A DNA stretch of 64,000 nucleotides from an uncultured Oscillospiraceae bacterium (GTDB lineage: Bacteria > Bacillota > Clostridia > Oscillospirales > Acutalibacteraceae): positions 47,175 through 111,174 of the forward strand of contig URQB01000007.1 in NCBI GenBank assembly GCA_900549825.1, read 5' to 3'. Below are positions 9,440-16,704 of the stretch, piece by piece. A model generated the notes under the pieces. It saw only the letters and a list, made by a program, of their open reading frames with translations. It had not been told where the DNA came from and made no database searches. A program made the position numbers and the translations under genes. The number at the start of each line of letters is the position of its first letter. The first letter of the stretch is position 1.

Positions 9440-9943
9440 GTGGCCAATGTCGATTTTGATCATGTATATAAAACCTGCTTCCGGCAGGTATATGCCTATG
9501 TCTTTTCCTTATGTGGGGACCAGCACCTGACGGAGGAAGTGACACAGGAAACTTTTTTTAAGGCTTTAAAGCAGATCGACCGGTTTCGGGAGGACTGTAA
9601 AATCAGCGCCTGGCTCTGCCAGATCGCCAAACATACACTCGTTTCCCTGCGGCGCAAAAGGCGGGATTCCAGTCTGGATGGGATCGCTGATGTTCCCGGA
9701 GAGGATCTTTTTAACCGGCTGCTCGGCAGGGAAGAGGCGTTTCAGCTCCATCAGTTTTTGCATACGCTGGAGGAGCCGTATAAAGAAGTGTTTTCCCTGC
9801 GGGTGTTTGGCGAGCTCTCATTTGCAGAGATTGCCGAGCTGTTTGAGAAGTCCGAAAGCTGGGCACGGGTCACCTACTTCAGAGCCAAACATAAAATACT
9901 GGATTTATTCGAGGTGAAGCAAAATGAATCGGATCACATGTGA
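9440..9943 (+). CDS. ECF-family RNA polymerase sigma factor
   Basis: The product has 167 residues with only regions 2 and 4. Region 2 includes YAYVFSLCGDQHLTEEVTQE followed by TFFKALKQID. Region 4 includes a helix-turn-helix (LRVFGELSFAEIAELF followed by SWARVTYFRAKHKI). The GTG start lies 7 nt after AGGGAGG. Its last 20 nt overlap the start of the anti-sigma gene, so the two are translationally coupled, as in most sigma/anti-sigma pairs. The upstream TGTAAC-N16-CGTC element suggests the sigma factor activates its own operon. The signal and regulon are unknown. Confidence 0.92.
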   Translation: MANVDFDHVYKTCFRQVYAYVFSLCGDQHLTEEVTQETFFKALKQIDRFREDCKISAWLCQIAKHTLVSLRRKRRDSSLDGIADVPGEDLFNRLLGREEAFQLHQFLHTLEEPYKEVFSLRVFGELSFAEIAELFEKSESWARVTYFRAKHKILDLFEVKQNESDHM

Positions 9944-11012
9944 TATCATCCGGGACCTGCTCCCGCTTTATATCGATGGGGTGTGCAGCGCGGACAGCAG
10001 AGCGTTGGCGGAGGAACATCTCCAGAGCTGCTCCGCCTGTAAGGCGGAGTATGAGAAGCTATCTCATCGGGAGTTCTTATATGATGCCAAGGAAAAGGAG
10101 GTGCTCACCGGGCTGTCAAAGCGGTGGAAGAAAGGCAAGCGGAAGACGCTGTTTGCAGGGATTGTGATTGCTCTGGCGGCCGTCTTGCTGGTGGGGTTCG
10201 TTGTTTTTGGATGCAGCGTGAAGGTGATCCCGGCGGATGAGGTTACGGTTTCTTCATTATCCAGGCTGGAAAACGGCGACCTGGCTTTTATTCTCCAGGC
10301 GGCGGACGGAACCGGCATCCGGGAGTTCAGCCATTATGAGATGGATGGGAAACTCTGTATTACAGCCACCACTACCCGGATTTCGTTCTTCTCCGCATCA
10401 GAGAGCTCTCAAAGCGGATGGATCATCAACACACAGGATACTGGAATCCAGCAGATCTGTTATCAGGATCAAAACGGCGCCGCTTTTACGGAATTGCCCA
10501 TCTGGGATGCCAAGGATCCGGTGGATGATGCGGACACACAGGCGCAGGAGCGGATAAAGGGGATGGAAAAGCTTGAAGACCTCGGCTCCGATGCGCTGGT
10601 GGAGGAGATCTATCAAAAGAGGGTAACCTATATCGGCTCTCCATCCGACGATATGAAACTGCTCGGTGCAATGCGGGTCGGAGAAATTTTGGGCCCGTTT
10701 TCGATCCGGCTGATCACTTCCAGCGAACCCTATGGGATCATACTGGATTTTAAAGATCCGGTTGCGCCTGCAGAATGTGATGCTTTTGATGCAAAAATGC
10801 GCGCGTATGCGACTGTCATTCTCGCTATGATTGATAACAGCGGCACAGTGGGCTGGACATATACGAGCTATGATCAGGCCGGAAAGGAAACAGAGCTGGC
10901 GAGAGATTTTGGCTTAGAAGCTGCCAAAACGCTTGCAGGAGCGGATATCAAGCGCTTTGGCGCGAACGAAGCGGCTCTACGGGAGCTTTGTGATCTCCTG
11001 GGGCTCTATTAA
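9924..11012 (+). CDS. Membrane anti-sigma factor with N-terminal zinc finger
   Basis: The product has 362 residues. The N-terminus is a ZAS-type zinc finger: CDIIRDLLPLYIDGVCS, then HLQSCSACKAEY with the His-Cys-Cys ligands. It would bind and hold the sigma factor at the membrane. A single membrane segment follows near residues 74-96 (TLFAGIVIALAAVLLVGFVV), and then about 265 residues predicted outside the cell that I do not recognise. The gene overlaps the sigma gene by 20 nt. Release could follow regulated proteolysis or a conformational change; the sequence does not say which. Confidence 0.85.
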   Translation: MNRITCDIIRDLLPLYIDGVCSADSRALAEEHLQSCSACKAEYEKLSHREFLYDAKEKEVLTGLSKRWKKGKRKTLFAGIVIALAAVLLVGFVVFGCSVKVIPADEVTVSSLSRLENGDLAFILQAADGTGIREFSHYEMDGKLCITATTTRISFFSASESSQSGWIINTQDTGIQQICYQDQNGAAFTELPIWDAKDPVDDADTQAQERIKGMEKLEDLGSDALVEEIYQKRVTYIGSPSDDMKLLGAMRVGEILGPFSIRLITSSEPYGIILDFKDPVAPAECDAFDAKMRAYATVILAMIDNSGTVGWTYTSYDQAGKETELARDFGLEAAKTLAGADIKRFGANEAALRELCDLLGLY

Positions 11013-11029
11013 TTTTCAGAAAAAAATAT

Positions 11030-11064
11030 GGCGCGCCGCAGGAAAACTGCAGCGCGCCTTTTAT
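11030..11064. terminator. Bidirectional terminator after the anti-sigma gene
   Basis: GGCGCGC-rich arms (11030-11042 and 11047-11058) form a long stem with a GAAAA loop. It is followed by TTTTA on the plus strand and by a T-run (from AAAAAATA) on the minus strand, serving two convergent genes. Confidence 0.8.
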
Positions 11065-11086
11065 AAGCCTGATACGCGATCAAGGC

Positions 11087-12970
11087 TCAAAAGAAAACCT
11101 TCTGAACCCTCTGATCGATTTTCTCTGTTTTATCATCCCCGCGATACCAGCACAGCTCTCCCGCACCGCTGTCATCCGGATTCCGGATCAAGAGAATGCG
11201 TTCTGGCGATGTGTATTTTGCCGATCCGAATAAGATATGCTCTCCCACCTGAGCCGGTGCCCCATCCTGAATCAGGAAAAGGGCGGTGTTGCCATCGGCA
11301 GATTTCCGGTAATACAGCAAATTGCCGTCTGTCAATTGCTCCAGGGAACGTACATCGTTTTCGATGAGCACGGATTCGCTGTAGGTGAATTTGTACAGCG
11401 TGCCGGATTGGACATTGCTTCCCTTGAGATAATAGGCGGTATCCTTAGCCACGATATAATGGGAGACATTGCTGTCGATCGATGTTTTTTCCGTCAGCCC
11501 AGATTGGGAAACTGTAGCACGCAGGAGCATGCCGCCTTCGTCCATATCCTCCAGAACATAGAGGTGCGCACCGTCGTCGGTAAAGGAAAAAGCCGCCTCC
11601 TGCGGATATTGATCCATGGAGGAGGATACGGGCTTTCCTTCGTTCACCGTAGTAAAGATAAGGGAGGGGCTGGATAGGGCCTGCTCCGCCAGCTTTGTCA
11701 AGAGAGCTTCCCAGCCGTCCTCCTGCGCCTGCACAATCAGATCGTCATCCAGGGCGGAGAGCTTTAAACGGTCCTTCTGGTTCAGGGAATAGGAGCGGGA
11801 GACGATGGCCGGGGAGGCGGCGCAAGAGGCATACAGGCTATCTGCATGCAGATTTTCCGCGAGCAGCAGGGAGCTTGTCCCAGTGAAGGCATAGCAATCG
11901 TAGAAGGTGCCGCCGAAGATCGCTTCGGAATCCAGCGCGGAAAGCTCCTCACGGATTTTATCGCGCTTGCGTTTTTCGTTGTATTCCGTGAGCGCCGTAT
12001 GATAGGCGCCCGAACCGTAATCGCCGAAATTCAGCAGAGAGTCGAGCACGCCACCGATATAATCGGAAATTTTCGGCTCCTGCAGCGCTGCATCCGTGTC
12101 TTTTTGATCGTCCTCGATCAGGTCGGTCCAGGAAAGCTGCTTTGCGCCGGGGCACAAATAATACAGCGGCCCGCCCGGAATATACTGGTCGAACCGGACG
12201 GAGGCAACGCCCTCGGCCACAAGCTGTGCGTTTGTACTTTTCGTTTTCTTATACAGCGAATATGTGCCATCCTGTTTCTGGGTTTTCAGATAGAACAGTT
12301 CCCAGGCGGTCTGGGTAGAGTAAAGGTGGAATTCCGTAACATCCCGATCGAGCTCCGTCTTTTCCGTTGCGGTATAAGCACACATAATCTGGCCGGAGCT
12401 GTCCTTCCGGAGATAACAGAGCAGGCTTTCCTTTTCTCCGCCCTGCTGAAAGGAGGAAACGTTGGTGTCGATTACGGTCTCCTGGCGTTCCGCAAGACGA
12501 AAGGCACAGAGCGTACCTGTGCCGCTGAGCTCTCCGCGCAGATAATAAATCGTTTTTTCATCCGCCGATTCCTCAGGCTTGCCGGAAACGCCCTGCGCAA
12601 TCAGAAAGCTTTTTCCTGCCTCCCTGCCGCGTGTGGATGCCCCATAAAGGTCGTAGCTGCTGATCGAGCCGTCCGCCGCTTTGCGCAGATTGGAGGGATA
12701 AAGCAAAAAATCGCCGCTGGTGGTCTGCGTTACGTAGGGGCCTCCGCTTTCCTCAAATGCGTCTGCGATCCGAATGGGCTCGTCGCCGGGCGTCCGCTGT
12801 AAATAAAGGGTTCCCTCCCGCAGGTACACGCAGGCGCTTTGCCCTTTTCCGGCCGCGAGACGCGCGCCCGCAAACACTGCCACCGCGATTGCCAGCAAAG
12901 CGATTACGGCAGCGACCCATGGCCATTTTTGGTTTGTTTTCCTCTTTCGTTTTTTTTGCGTCTGTTTCAT
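11087..12970 (-). CDS. Membrane-anchored protein of unknown function with beta-propeller-like repeats
   Basis: The product has about 627 residues. A Lys/Arg-rich cytoplasmic start (KKRKRKTNQK) is followed by one membrane segment (WVAAVIALLAIAVAVFAGA), so the rest is extracytoplasmic. The large outer part has recurring short strands such as YYLRGELSG, LFYLKTQKQDG, LYYLCPG, AYYLKGSNV and LLYYRKSADG. This spacing resembles the repeats of DUF5050-type or other propeller-like sensor domains, but I cannot assign it firmly. The ATG at 12970 has GGAGGG 6 nt upstream. An in-frame ATG at 13018 lacks a ribosome site. A small coiled-coil gene lies just upstream. Confidence 0.75.
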   Translation of the reverse strand: MKQTQKKRKRKTNQKWPWVAAVIALLAIAVAVFAGARLAAGKGQSACVYLREGTLYLQRTPGDEPIRIADAFEESGGPYVTQTTSGDFLLYPSNLRKAADGSISSYDLYGASTRGREAGKSFLIAQGVSGKPEESADEKTIYYLRGELSGTGTLCAFRLAERQETVIDTNVSSFQQGGEKESLLCYLRKDSSGQIMCAYTATEKTELDRDVTEFHLYSTQTAWELFYLKTQKQDGTYSLYKKTKSTNAQLVAEGVASVRFDQYIPGGPLYYLCPGAKQLSWTDLIEDDQKDTDAALQEPKISDYIGGVLDSLLNFGDYGSGAYHTALTEYNEKRKRDKIREELSALDSEAIFGGTFYDCYAFTGTSSLLLAENLHADSLYASCAASPAIVSRSYSLNQKDRLKLSALDDDLIVQAQEDGWEALLTKLAEQALSSPSLIFTTVNEGKPVSSSMDQYPQEAAFSFTDDGAHLYVLEDMDEGGMLLRATVSQSGLTEKTSIDSNVSHYIVAKDTAYYLKGSNVQSGTLYKFTYSESVLIENDVRSLEQLTDGNLLYYRKSADGNTALFLIQDGAPAQVGEHILFGSAKYTSPERILLIRNPDDSGAGELCWYRGDDKTEKIDQRVQKVFF

Positions 12971-13048
12971 AAGCGGCCCTCCGGGCGTTGGCGCGGTTTT
13001 GTTTTCGAGCGAATCCATACGCTTTATTGTCCGACAAACCGGCAGGTT

Positions 13049-13231
13049 TTATTCCTGCTCCGGCTTTTGGACGCTTATCTTTACCTTGTGATGCTGTATT
13101 AGCCCCGTATGGCTTTGCGGGCTACAGGAGCGTTCAAGCGATGCAAGGCGGCGCTCGATTTGCCTCTGATTTTCAATCAGTATGTCCATTTTGTCACAAA
13201 TGCTTTTGAGAAGCTGATCCGTATAAGACAT
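13049..13231 (-). CDS. Small coiled-coil protein
   Basis: The frame encodes 60 residues. Upstream of the ATG is GAAGGG with a 6-nt spacer, which supports translation. Residues 5-35 (for example MDILIENQRQIERRLASLE) form a heptad-like amphipathic helix typical of small coiled-coil proteins; the tail is basic and polar. It lies between the tautomerase gene and the large membrane protein on the same strand, with short gaps. I do not know a function. It could be a partner of the membrane protein, but that is only positional inference. Confidence 0.5.
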   Translation of the reverse strand: MSYTDQLLKSICDKMDILIENQRQIERRLASLERSCSPQSHTGLIQHHKVKISVQKPEQE

Positions 13232-13258
13232 AAACAGCCCTTCTTTCCCGCTTTGAGT

Positions 13259-13600
13259 TTACAAATTGCTTCCGTTCCAGCCCCAATGGCTGACTTCTTC
13301 ATACTGCACATAGATTCGGGCAGGGTCGAGCGTAAGCTCGTCTGTCAGAATCTTTGTGACCGCGGCGGTCATCTTTTCGTATGCCGCCGGGGAGGCCTTT
13401 CCGAACAGCTTGATTCCTACAAAAGCGCAGGGCGCTTCCTGGTTGCCCTGAAACCACAGGTGGCAATTGTCTTCAAAGGAAAGCATCAGCCAGCTTTCCG
13501 TTTTGCCGAGCAATTCGATCGCTTTTCCGAATTTTTCCTTGATCGCTTTCTCCTTATCCGGGGTGACAGACTGGCTGACTTGCGTTGCAATGTAGGGCAT
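13259..13600 (-). CDS. Tautomerase / MIF-like protein
   Basis: The product has 113 residues, the normal size of MIF-superfamily tautomerases. The N-terminal proline after the initiator (MPYIATQVSQSV) is the catalytic base of this family. The C-terminal half includes RIYVQYEEVSHWGWNGSNL, with the aromatic/Asn pattern seen in phenylpyruvate tautomerase-like proteins. The start at 13600 has AGGAGG 8 nt upstream. The longer open frame to 13780 crosses the promoter and is not coding. The substrate is unknown, and many bacterial members are promiscuous. Confidence 0.85.
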   Translation of the reverse strand: MPYIATQVSQSVTPDKEKAIKEKFGKAIELLGKTESWLMLSFEDNCHLWFQGNQEAPCAFVGIKLFGKASPAAYEKMTAAVTKILTDELTLDPARIYVQYEEVSHWGWNGSNL

Positions 13601-13640
13601 TTGCGATTCCTCCTGCATGTAAATTTTAGATGATGCTTTT

Positions 13641-13668
13641 ATTATACCCGTTTTGCATCCATTTGCAA
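13641..13668 (-). promoter_or_regulatory. Sigma-A promoter for the tautomerase gene
   Basis: TTGCAA (13668-13663) and TATAAT (13646-13641) on the minus strand are separated by 16 nt, about 40 nt before the start codon. Confidence 0.65.
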
Positions 13669-13832
13669 AGTGAGGTGGAGGAAAAGCGTCGAAAGAGATA
13701 GGATGCAGCCCCCATCCTTTTGATATCTTGGGTTTCCCCAGGCGCGTTCGTCTATTATTCGGAAGGACACGCAGGCTCATCTTCCGATCTGGATTTCGGG
13801 CAATGCTTCTTTTTTTTCAATACGCGCTATGG

Positions 13833-13838
13833 TACAAT
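13833..13838 (+). promoter_or_regulatory. Possible extended -10 promoter for the GH3 gene
   Basis: TGGTACAAT (-10 at 13833-13838) is an extended -10 element about 37 nt before the GTG start. No clear -35 is present. Confidence 0.4.
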
Positions 13839-13874
13839 ATCAGAAATATTCGTTTTGGAAGGAGTGTTCCATAG

Positions 13875-16328
13875 GTGCCGGATCGGAAAAGGAAAAAAAT
13901 CGGAGCCTCACTGAAGGATTTCTTCAGGCAGGGCAGGCTGTCCCAGGCGGAGAACGGGCAGGCGGAGGCAGAAAAGGACGTTACGCCCGGGATGCCGGAA
14001 TTGCTGCGCCGCGCGGCGGCGGAGGGTGCAGTGCTTTTGAAAAATGACGGGATGCTGCCGCTGAGCCGGGGAGAGACGGTTTCCCTGTTCGGCCGGGTGC
14101 AGAGGGACTGGTTTTACACAGGCTACGGTTCTGGCGGCGATGTGAAGAAGCCCTATGCCGTCAATCTGCTGGAAGGCGTCCGCAATTGTGACGGGTTAGA
14201 GCTGAATGAGGAATTAGCCCGCGCTTATGAGACATGGTGCGCTGACCATCCGGTCAACCACGGCGCCTGGGGCCGCTGGCCGCGCTTTTATCCGGAGATG
14301 CCGCTGTCACAGGAGCTTGTCCGGCAGGCATCGGAATGCTCCCGAAGTGCTGTGGTGGTGATTGGCCGTTCCTCCGGTGAGGACCGGGAAAATGCGCTGG
14401 AAAAAGGCAGCTTTTACCTGACGGACGATGAGAGGGTGCTGCTCGCCGCAGTTACGGCAAAGTTTGAGAAAACGGCTGTGCTGCTGAATATCGGCAGCAT
14501 TATAGATTTTTCCTGGATAGAAGAATACAGCGGACGCATCAGCGCCGTGCTACTGGTATGGCAGGGTGGCATGGAGAGCGGAAACGCTGCTGCGGATCTG
14601 CTCAGCGGCAAGGTCGTACCCTGTGGGAAGCTGACGGATACGGTCGCGTGTGCCTATGAGAGCTATCCCTCCTCCGGCAGCTTCGGCAACAGGGCGTTCA
14701 ACTGCTATGAAGAGGATCTCTACGTTGGCTACCGGTGGTTTGAAACGTTTGAAAAGGATGCCGTTTTATTCCCCTTCGGCTATGGACTGAGCTATACCTC
14801 TTTTTCGATCTCGTTCGACCGTGCAGAGCGCACGCAGGTGGGGATTGAACTTACCTGTACCGTTTTCAATATCGGGGAACACTTCAGCGGAAAGGAAGTT
14901 GTACAGGTTTATGTAGAAAAGCCCTGCGGGCATCTTGGCAATCCCTCTCGGATTCTCGCTGGCTTTGCCAAGACGAAGCTGCTTGCCCCCGGGGAAAGAC
15001 AGCAATTGACCATAACGGTCCCCTTTGAGCGGTTATCCTCTTATGATGACAGTGGAAAGACCGGTCATCGCTCGGCCTATGTGGTTGAAACGGGCATTTA
15101 CGGCTTTGCCGTTGGCAACAATGTGCGCGCCGCCGCGCGCGTATGGGAATGGACACAGGAGGAGACGGCGGTCTTCGAGCAGCTGGAGGAGGCTGCGGCC
15201 CCGGCAAAAGCCTTTTCCATCACTGTGGCCAAAGAGTCAGATGGAATGCGGCGTATGCCTGTTAAGGAGCCCGTACCTACCCGCACGGTGGATCTCAGGC
15301 AGAGAATCCTGCACGCGCTCCCGGAAAGCATTCCGATGAGTGGGGACCGCGGCTACCGCTTGCCCGATGTAAAGGCGGGCAAAGTGACGATGGATGCATT
15401 CGTCGCCCAGCTCAACCTGACTGAGCTGGAGGCGATTTCACGAGGCGCTTATATCATGAACAGTCCGCTTGGTGCGCCGGGTAACGCGGGCGTGTACGGC
15501 GGTGTGCTGCCGTCCCTGCGCCAAAAAGGCGTTGCGCCGGTCACGGCGACAGACGGGCCCTCCGGCATTCGTTTGCAGAGCTGCTGTTCCCTGCTGCCCA
15601 TCGGTACGCTGCTGGCCTGCACATTCGACGAAGCGTTGGTCGGGGAGGTATATGAAGCGGAAGGCCGGGAGATGCGGGAGAAGGGCAGCGACGTGCTGCT
15701 GGCACCGGGGATGAATATCCACCGCAACCCGCTCTGCGGCAGGAATTTTGAGTATTATTCCGAGGATCCCTTCCTGACAGGAAAGATTGCGTCCGCTGCG
15801 GTGAAGGGGTTGCAGCAAACGGGCGTGTCCGCCTGCCCAAAGCATTTTGCATGCAATAATCAGGAGTTCTGCCGGAGCCTCAACGATTCCCGCCTGTCCG
15901 AACGCGCCCTGCGCGAGATTTATCTCAAAGGGTTTGAAATTTGCGTCAAGGAGGCAAAGCCGAAAAACATCATGACCTCCTATAACAAAGTCAACGGTGT
16001 GTGGTGCCATTATCACTATGAGCTCTGCACAGCGATCCTGCGCAGGGAATGGGGCTTTGACGGCTGTATCATGACAGATTGGTGGATACACCCTGCCAGG
16101 AGCCCGGAATTTCCCTCTCTGCGGGATCATGCGTACCGTGTGCGCGCGCAGGTAGATGTGTTCATGCCGGGCGGCAGACGCGTCGGGAGGAAGAAAAGCG
16201 ACGGCACGCTTTTAAAAACTTATGGCAAGCGGGAAGGAATCACATTGGGCGAGCTGCAGCGCAGCGCGAAAAACGTGCTGCGATTCGTTATGGACTCTAC
16301 GGCTATGGAACGCAGGAGCACAGATTGA
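13875..16328 (+). CDS. Glycoside hydrolase family 3 (beta-glucosidase-like), domain-permuted
   Basis: The product has 817 residues and no signal peptide. The domain order is reversed relative to most GH3 enzymes. The GH3 C-terminal (sandwich) domain comes first (AAAEGAVLLKNDGMLPL near residues 48-64, then YGSGGDVKKPYAVN). Next is a fibronectin-like domain with FGYGLSYTSF and PGERQQLTITV. The catalytic barrel is last, with TDGPSGIRL, the LAPGMNIHRNPLCGRNFEYY block, CPKHFACNNQE and CIMTDWW, whose Asp735 is the likely nucleophile. This order is known from some ruminal beta-glucosidases. It removes non-reducing sugars from beta-glycosides in the cytoplasm; the exact sugar is unknown. The GTG start follows GGAAGGAG. 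Confidence 0.9.
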   Translation: MPDRKRKKIGASLKDFFRQGRLSQAENGQAEAEKDVTPGMPELLRRAAAEGAVLLKNDGMLPLSRGETVSLFGRVQRDWFYTGYGSGGDVKKPYAVNLLEGVRNCDGLELNEELARAYETWCADHPVNHGAWGRWPRFYPEMPLSQELVRQASECSRSAVVVIGRSSGEDRENALEKGSFYLTDDERVLLAAVTAKFEKTAVLLNIGSIIDFSWIEEYSGRISAVLLVWQGGMESGNAAADLLSGKVVPCGKLTDTVACAYESYPSSGSFGNRAFNCYEEDLYVGYRWFETFEKDAVLFPFGYGLSYTSFSISFDRAERTQVGIELTCTVFNIGEHFSGKEVVQVYVEKPCGHLGNPSRILAGFAKTKLLAPGERQQLTITVPFERLSSYDDSGKTGHRSAYVVETGIYGFAVGNNVRAAARVWEWTQEETAVFEQLEEAAAPAKAFSITVAKESDGMRRMPVKEPVPTRTVDLRQRILHALPESIPMSGDRGYRLPDVKAGKVTMDAFVAQLNLTELEAISRGAYIMNSPLGAPGNAGVYGGVLPSLRQKGVAPVTATDGPSGIRLQSCCSLLPIGTLLACTFDEALVGEVYEAEGREMREKGSDVLLAPGMNIHRNPLCGRNFEYYSEDPFLTGKIASAAVKGLQQTGVSACPKHFACNNQEFCRSLNDSRLSERALREIYLKGFEICVKEAKPKNIMTSYNKVNGVWCHYHYELCTAILRREWGFDGCIMTDWWIHPARSPEFPSLRDHAYRVRAQVDVFMPGGRRVGRKKSDGTLLKTYGKREGITLGELQRSAKNVLRFVMDSTAMERRSTD

Positions 16329-16349
16329 CCGCAGATCTGCCAAAGCGCA

Positions 16350-16393
16350 AACCCCGCCGGGCAACTGTATTTCAGCTGCCTGGCGGGGTGTTT
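16350..16393 (+). terminator. Terminator of the GH3 gene
   Basis: ACCCCGCCGGGCA and TGCCTGGCGGGGT form a 13-bp stem with one mismatch and a roughly 12-nt loop. It is followed by GTTTCC. Confidence 0.75.
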
Positions 16394-16403
16394 CCTTGCG
16401 TAT

Positions 16404-16704
16404 TCAGTGGATTTCAATTTCATAGAGCGCCGCATCCCGGCCCGTGAGCCAAACGCTGAGCTTTTCTGCTCCGCTTGCCTGTTTTCCCTGCAATGGGCGG
16501 TGATCGAGCGGGCCTCATGATCCGCGCTGGTATATTCCTGGGCAACCGCGTAGCTGCTGTCCTGTAGGTCGAATTGCAGCGTCAGATTCCCTACGGTATA
16601 GGTATTCTCGCTGGGTACAAGTGCAGGCAGGGAAATCGGCTGGACGGCGGCAGAGACCGCCGCGCCGAGATGCCGCAGAGCTTTGAAAACATCTCTTCTC
16701 TCTC
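16404..16704 (-). pseudogene. Decayed fragment of a glycosidase- or carbohydrate-binding-like C-terminus
   Basis: No intact gene is visible between the GH3 terminator and the GH106-like stop. One minus frame reads like real protein (PISLPALVPSENTYTVGNL, then TLQFDLQDSS). Shortly after, the frame shifts by one base to a second stretch that ends EKLSVWLTGRDAALYEIEIH and a TGA at 16406-16404, which looks like an authentic C-terminus. The two parts fit one ancestral protein with a frameshift near 16490-16510. It has no good start of its own. The alternative is chance open frames, so confidence is modest. Confidence 0.38.

Noticed and set aside
11846..12802. 318-residue plus-strand frame opposite the membrane-anchored protein
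   Set aside because: No ribosome site and no protein features. The minus strand has a signal anchor, ribosome site and terminator.
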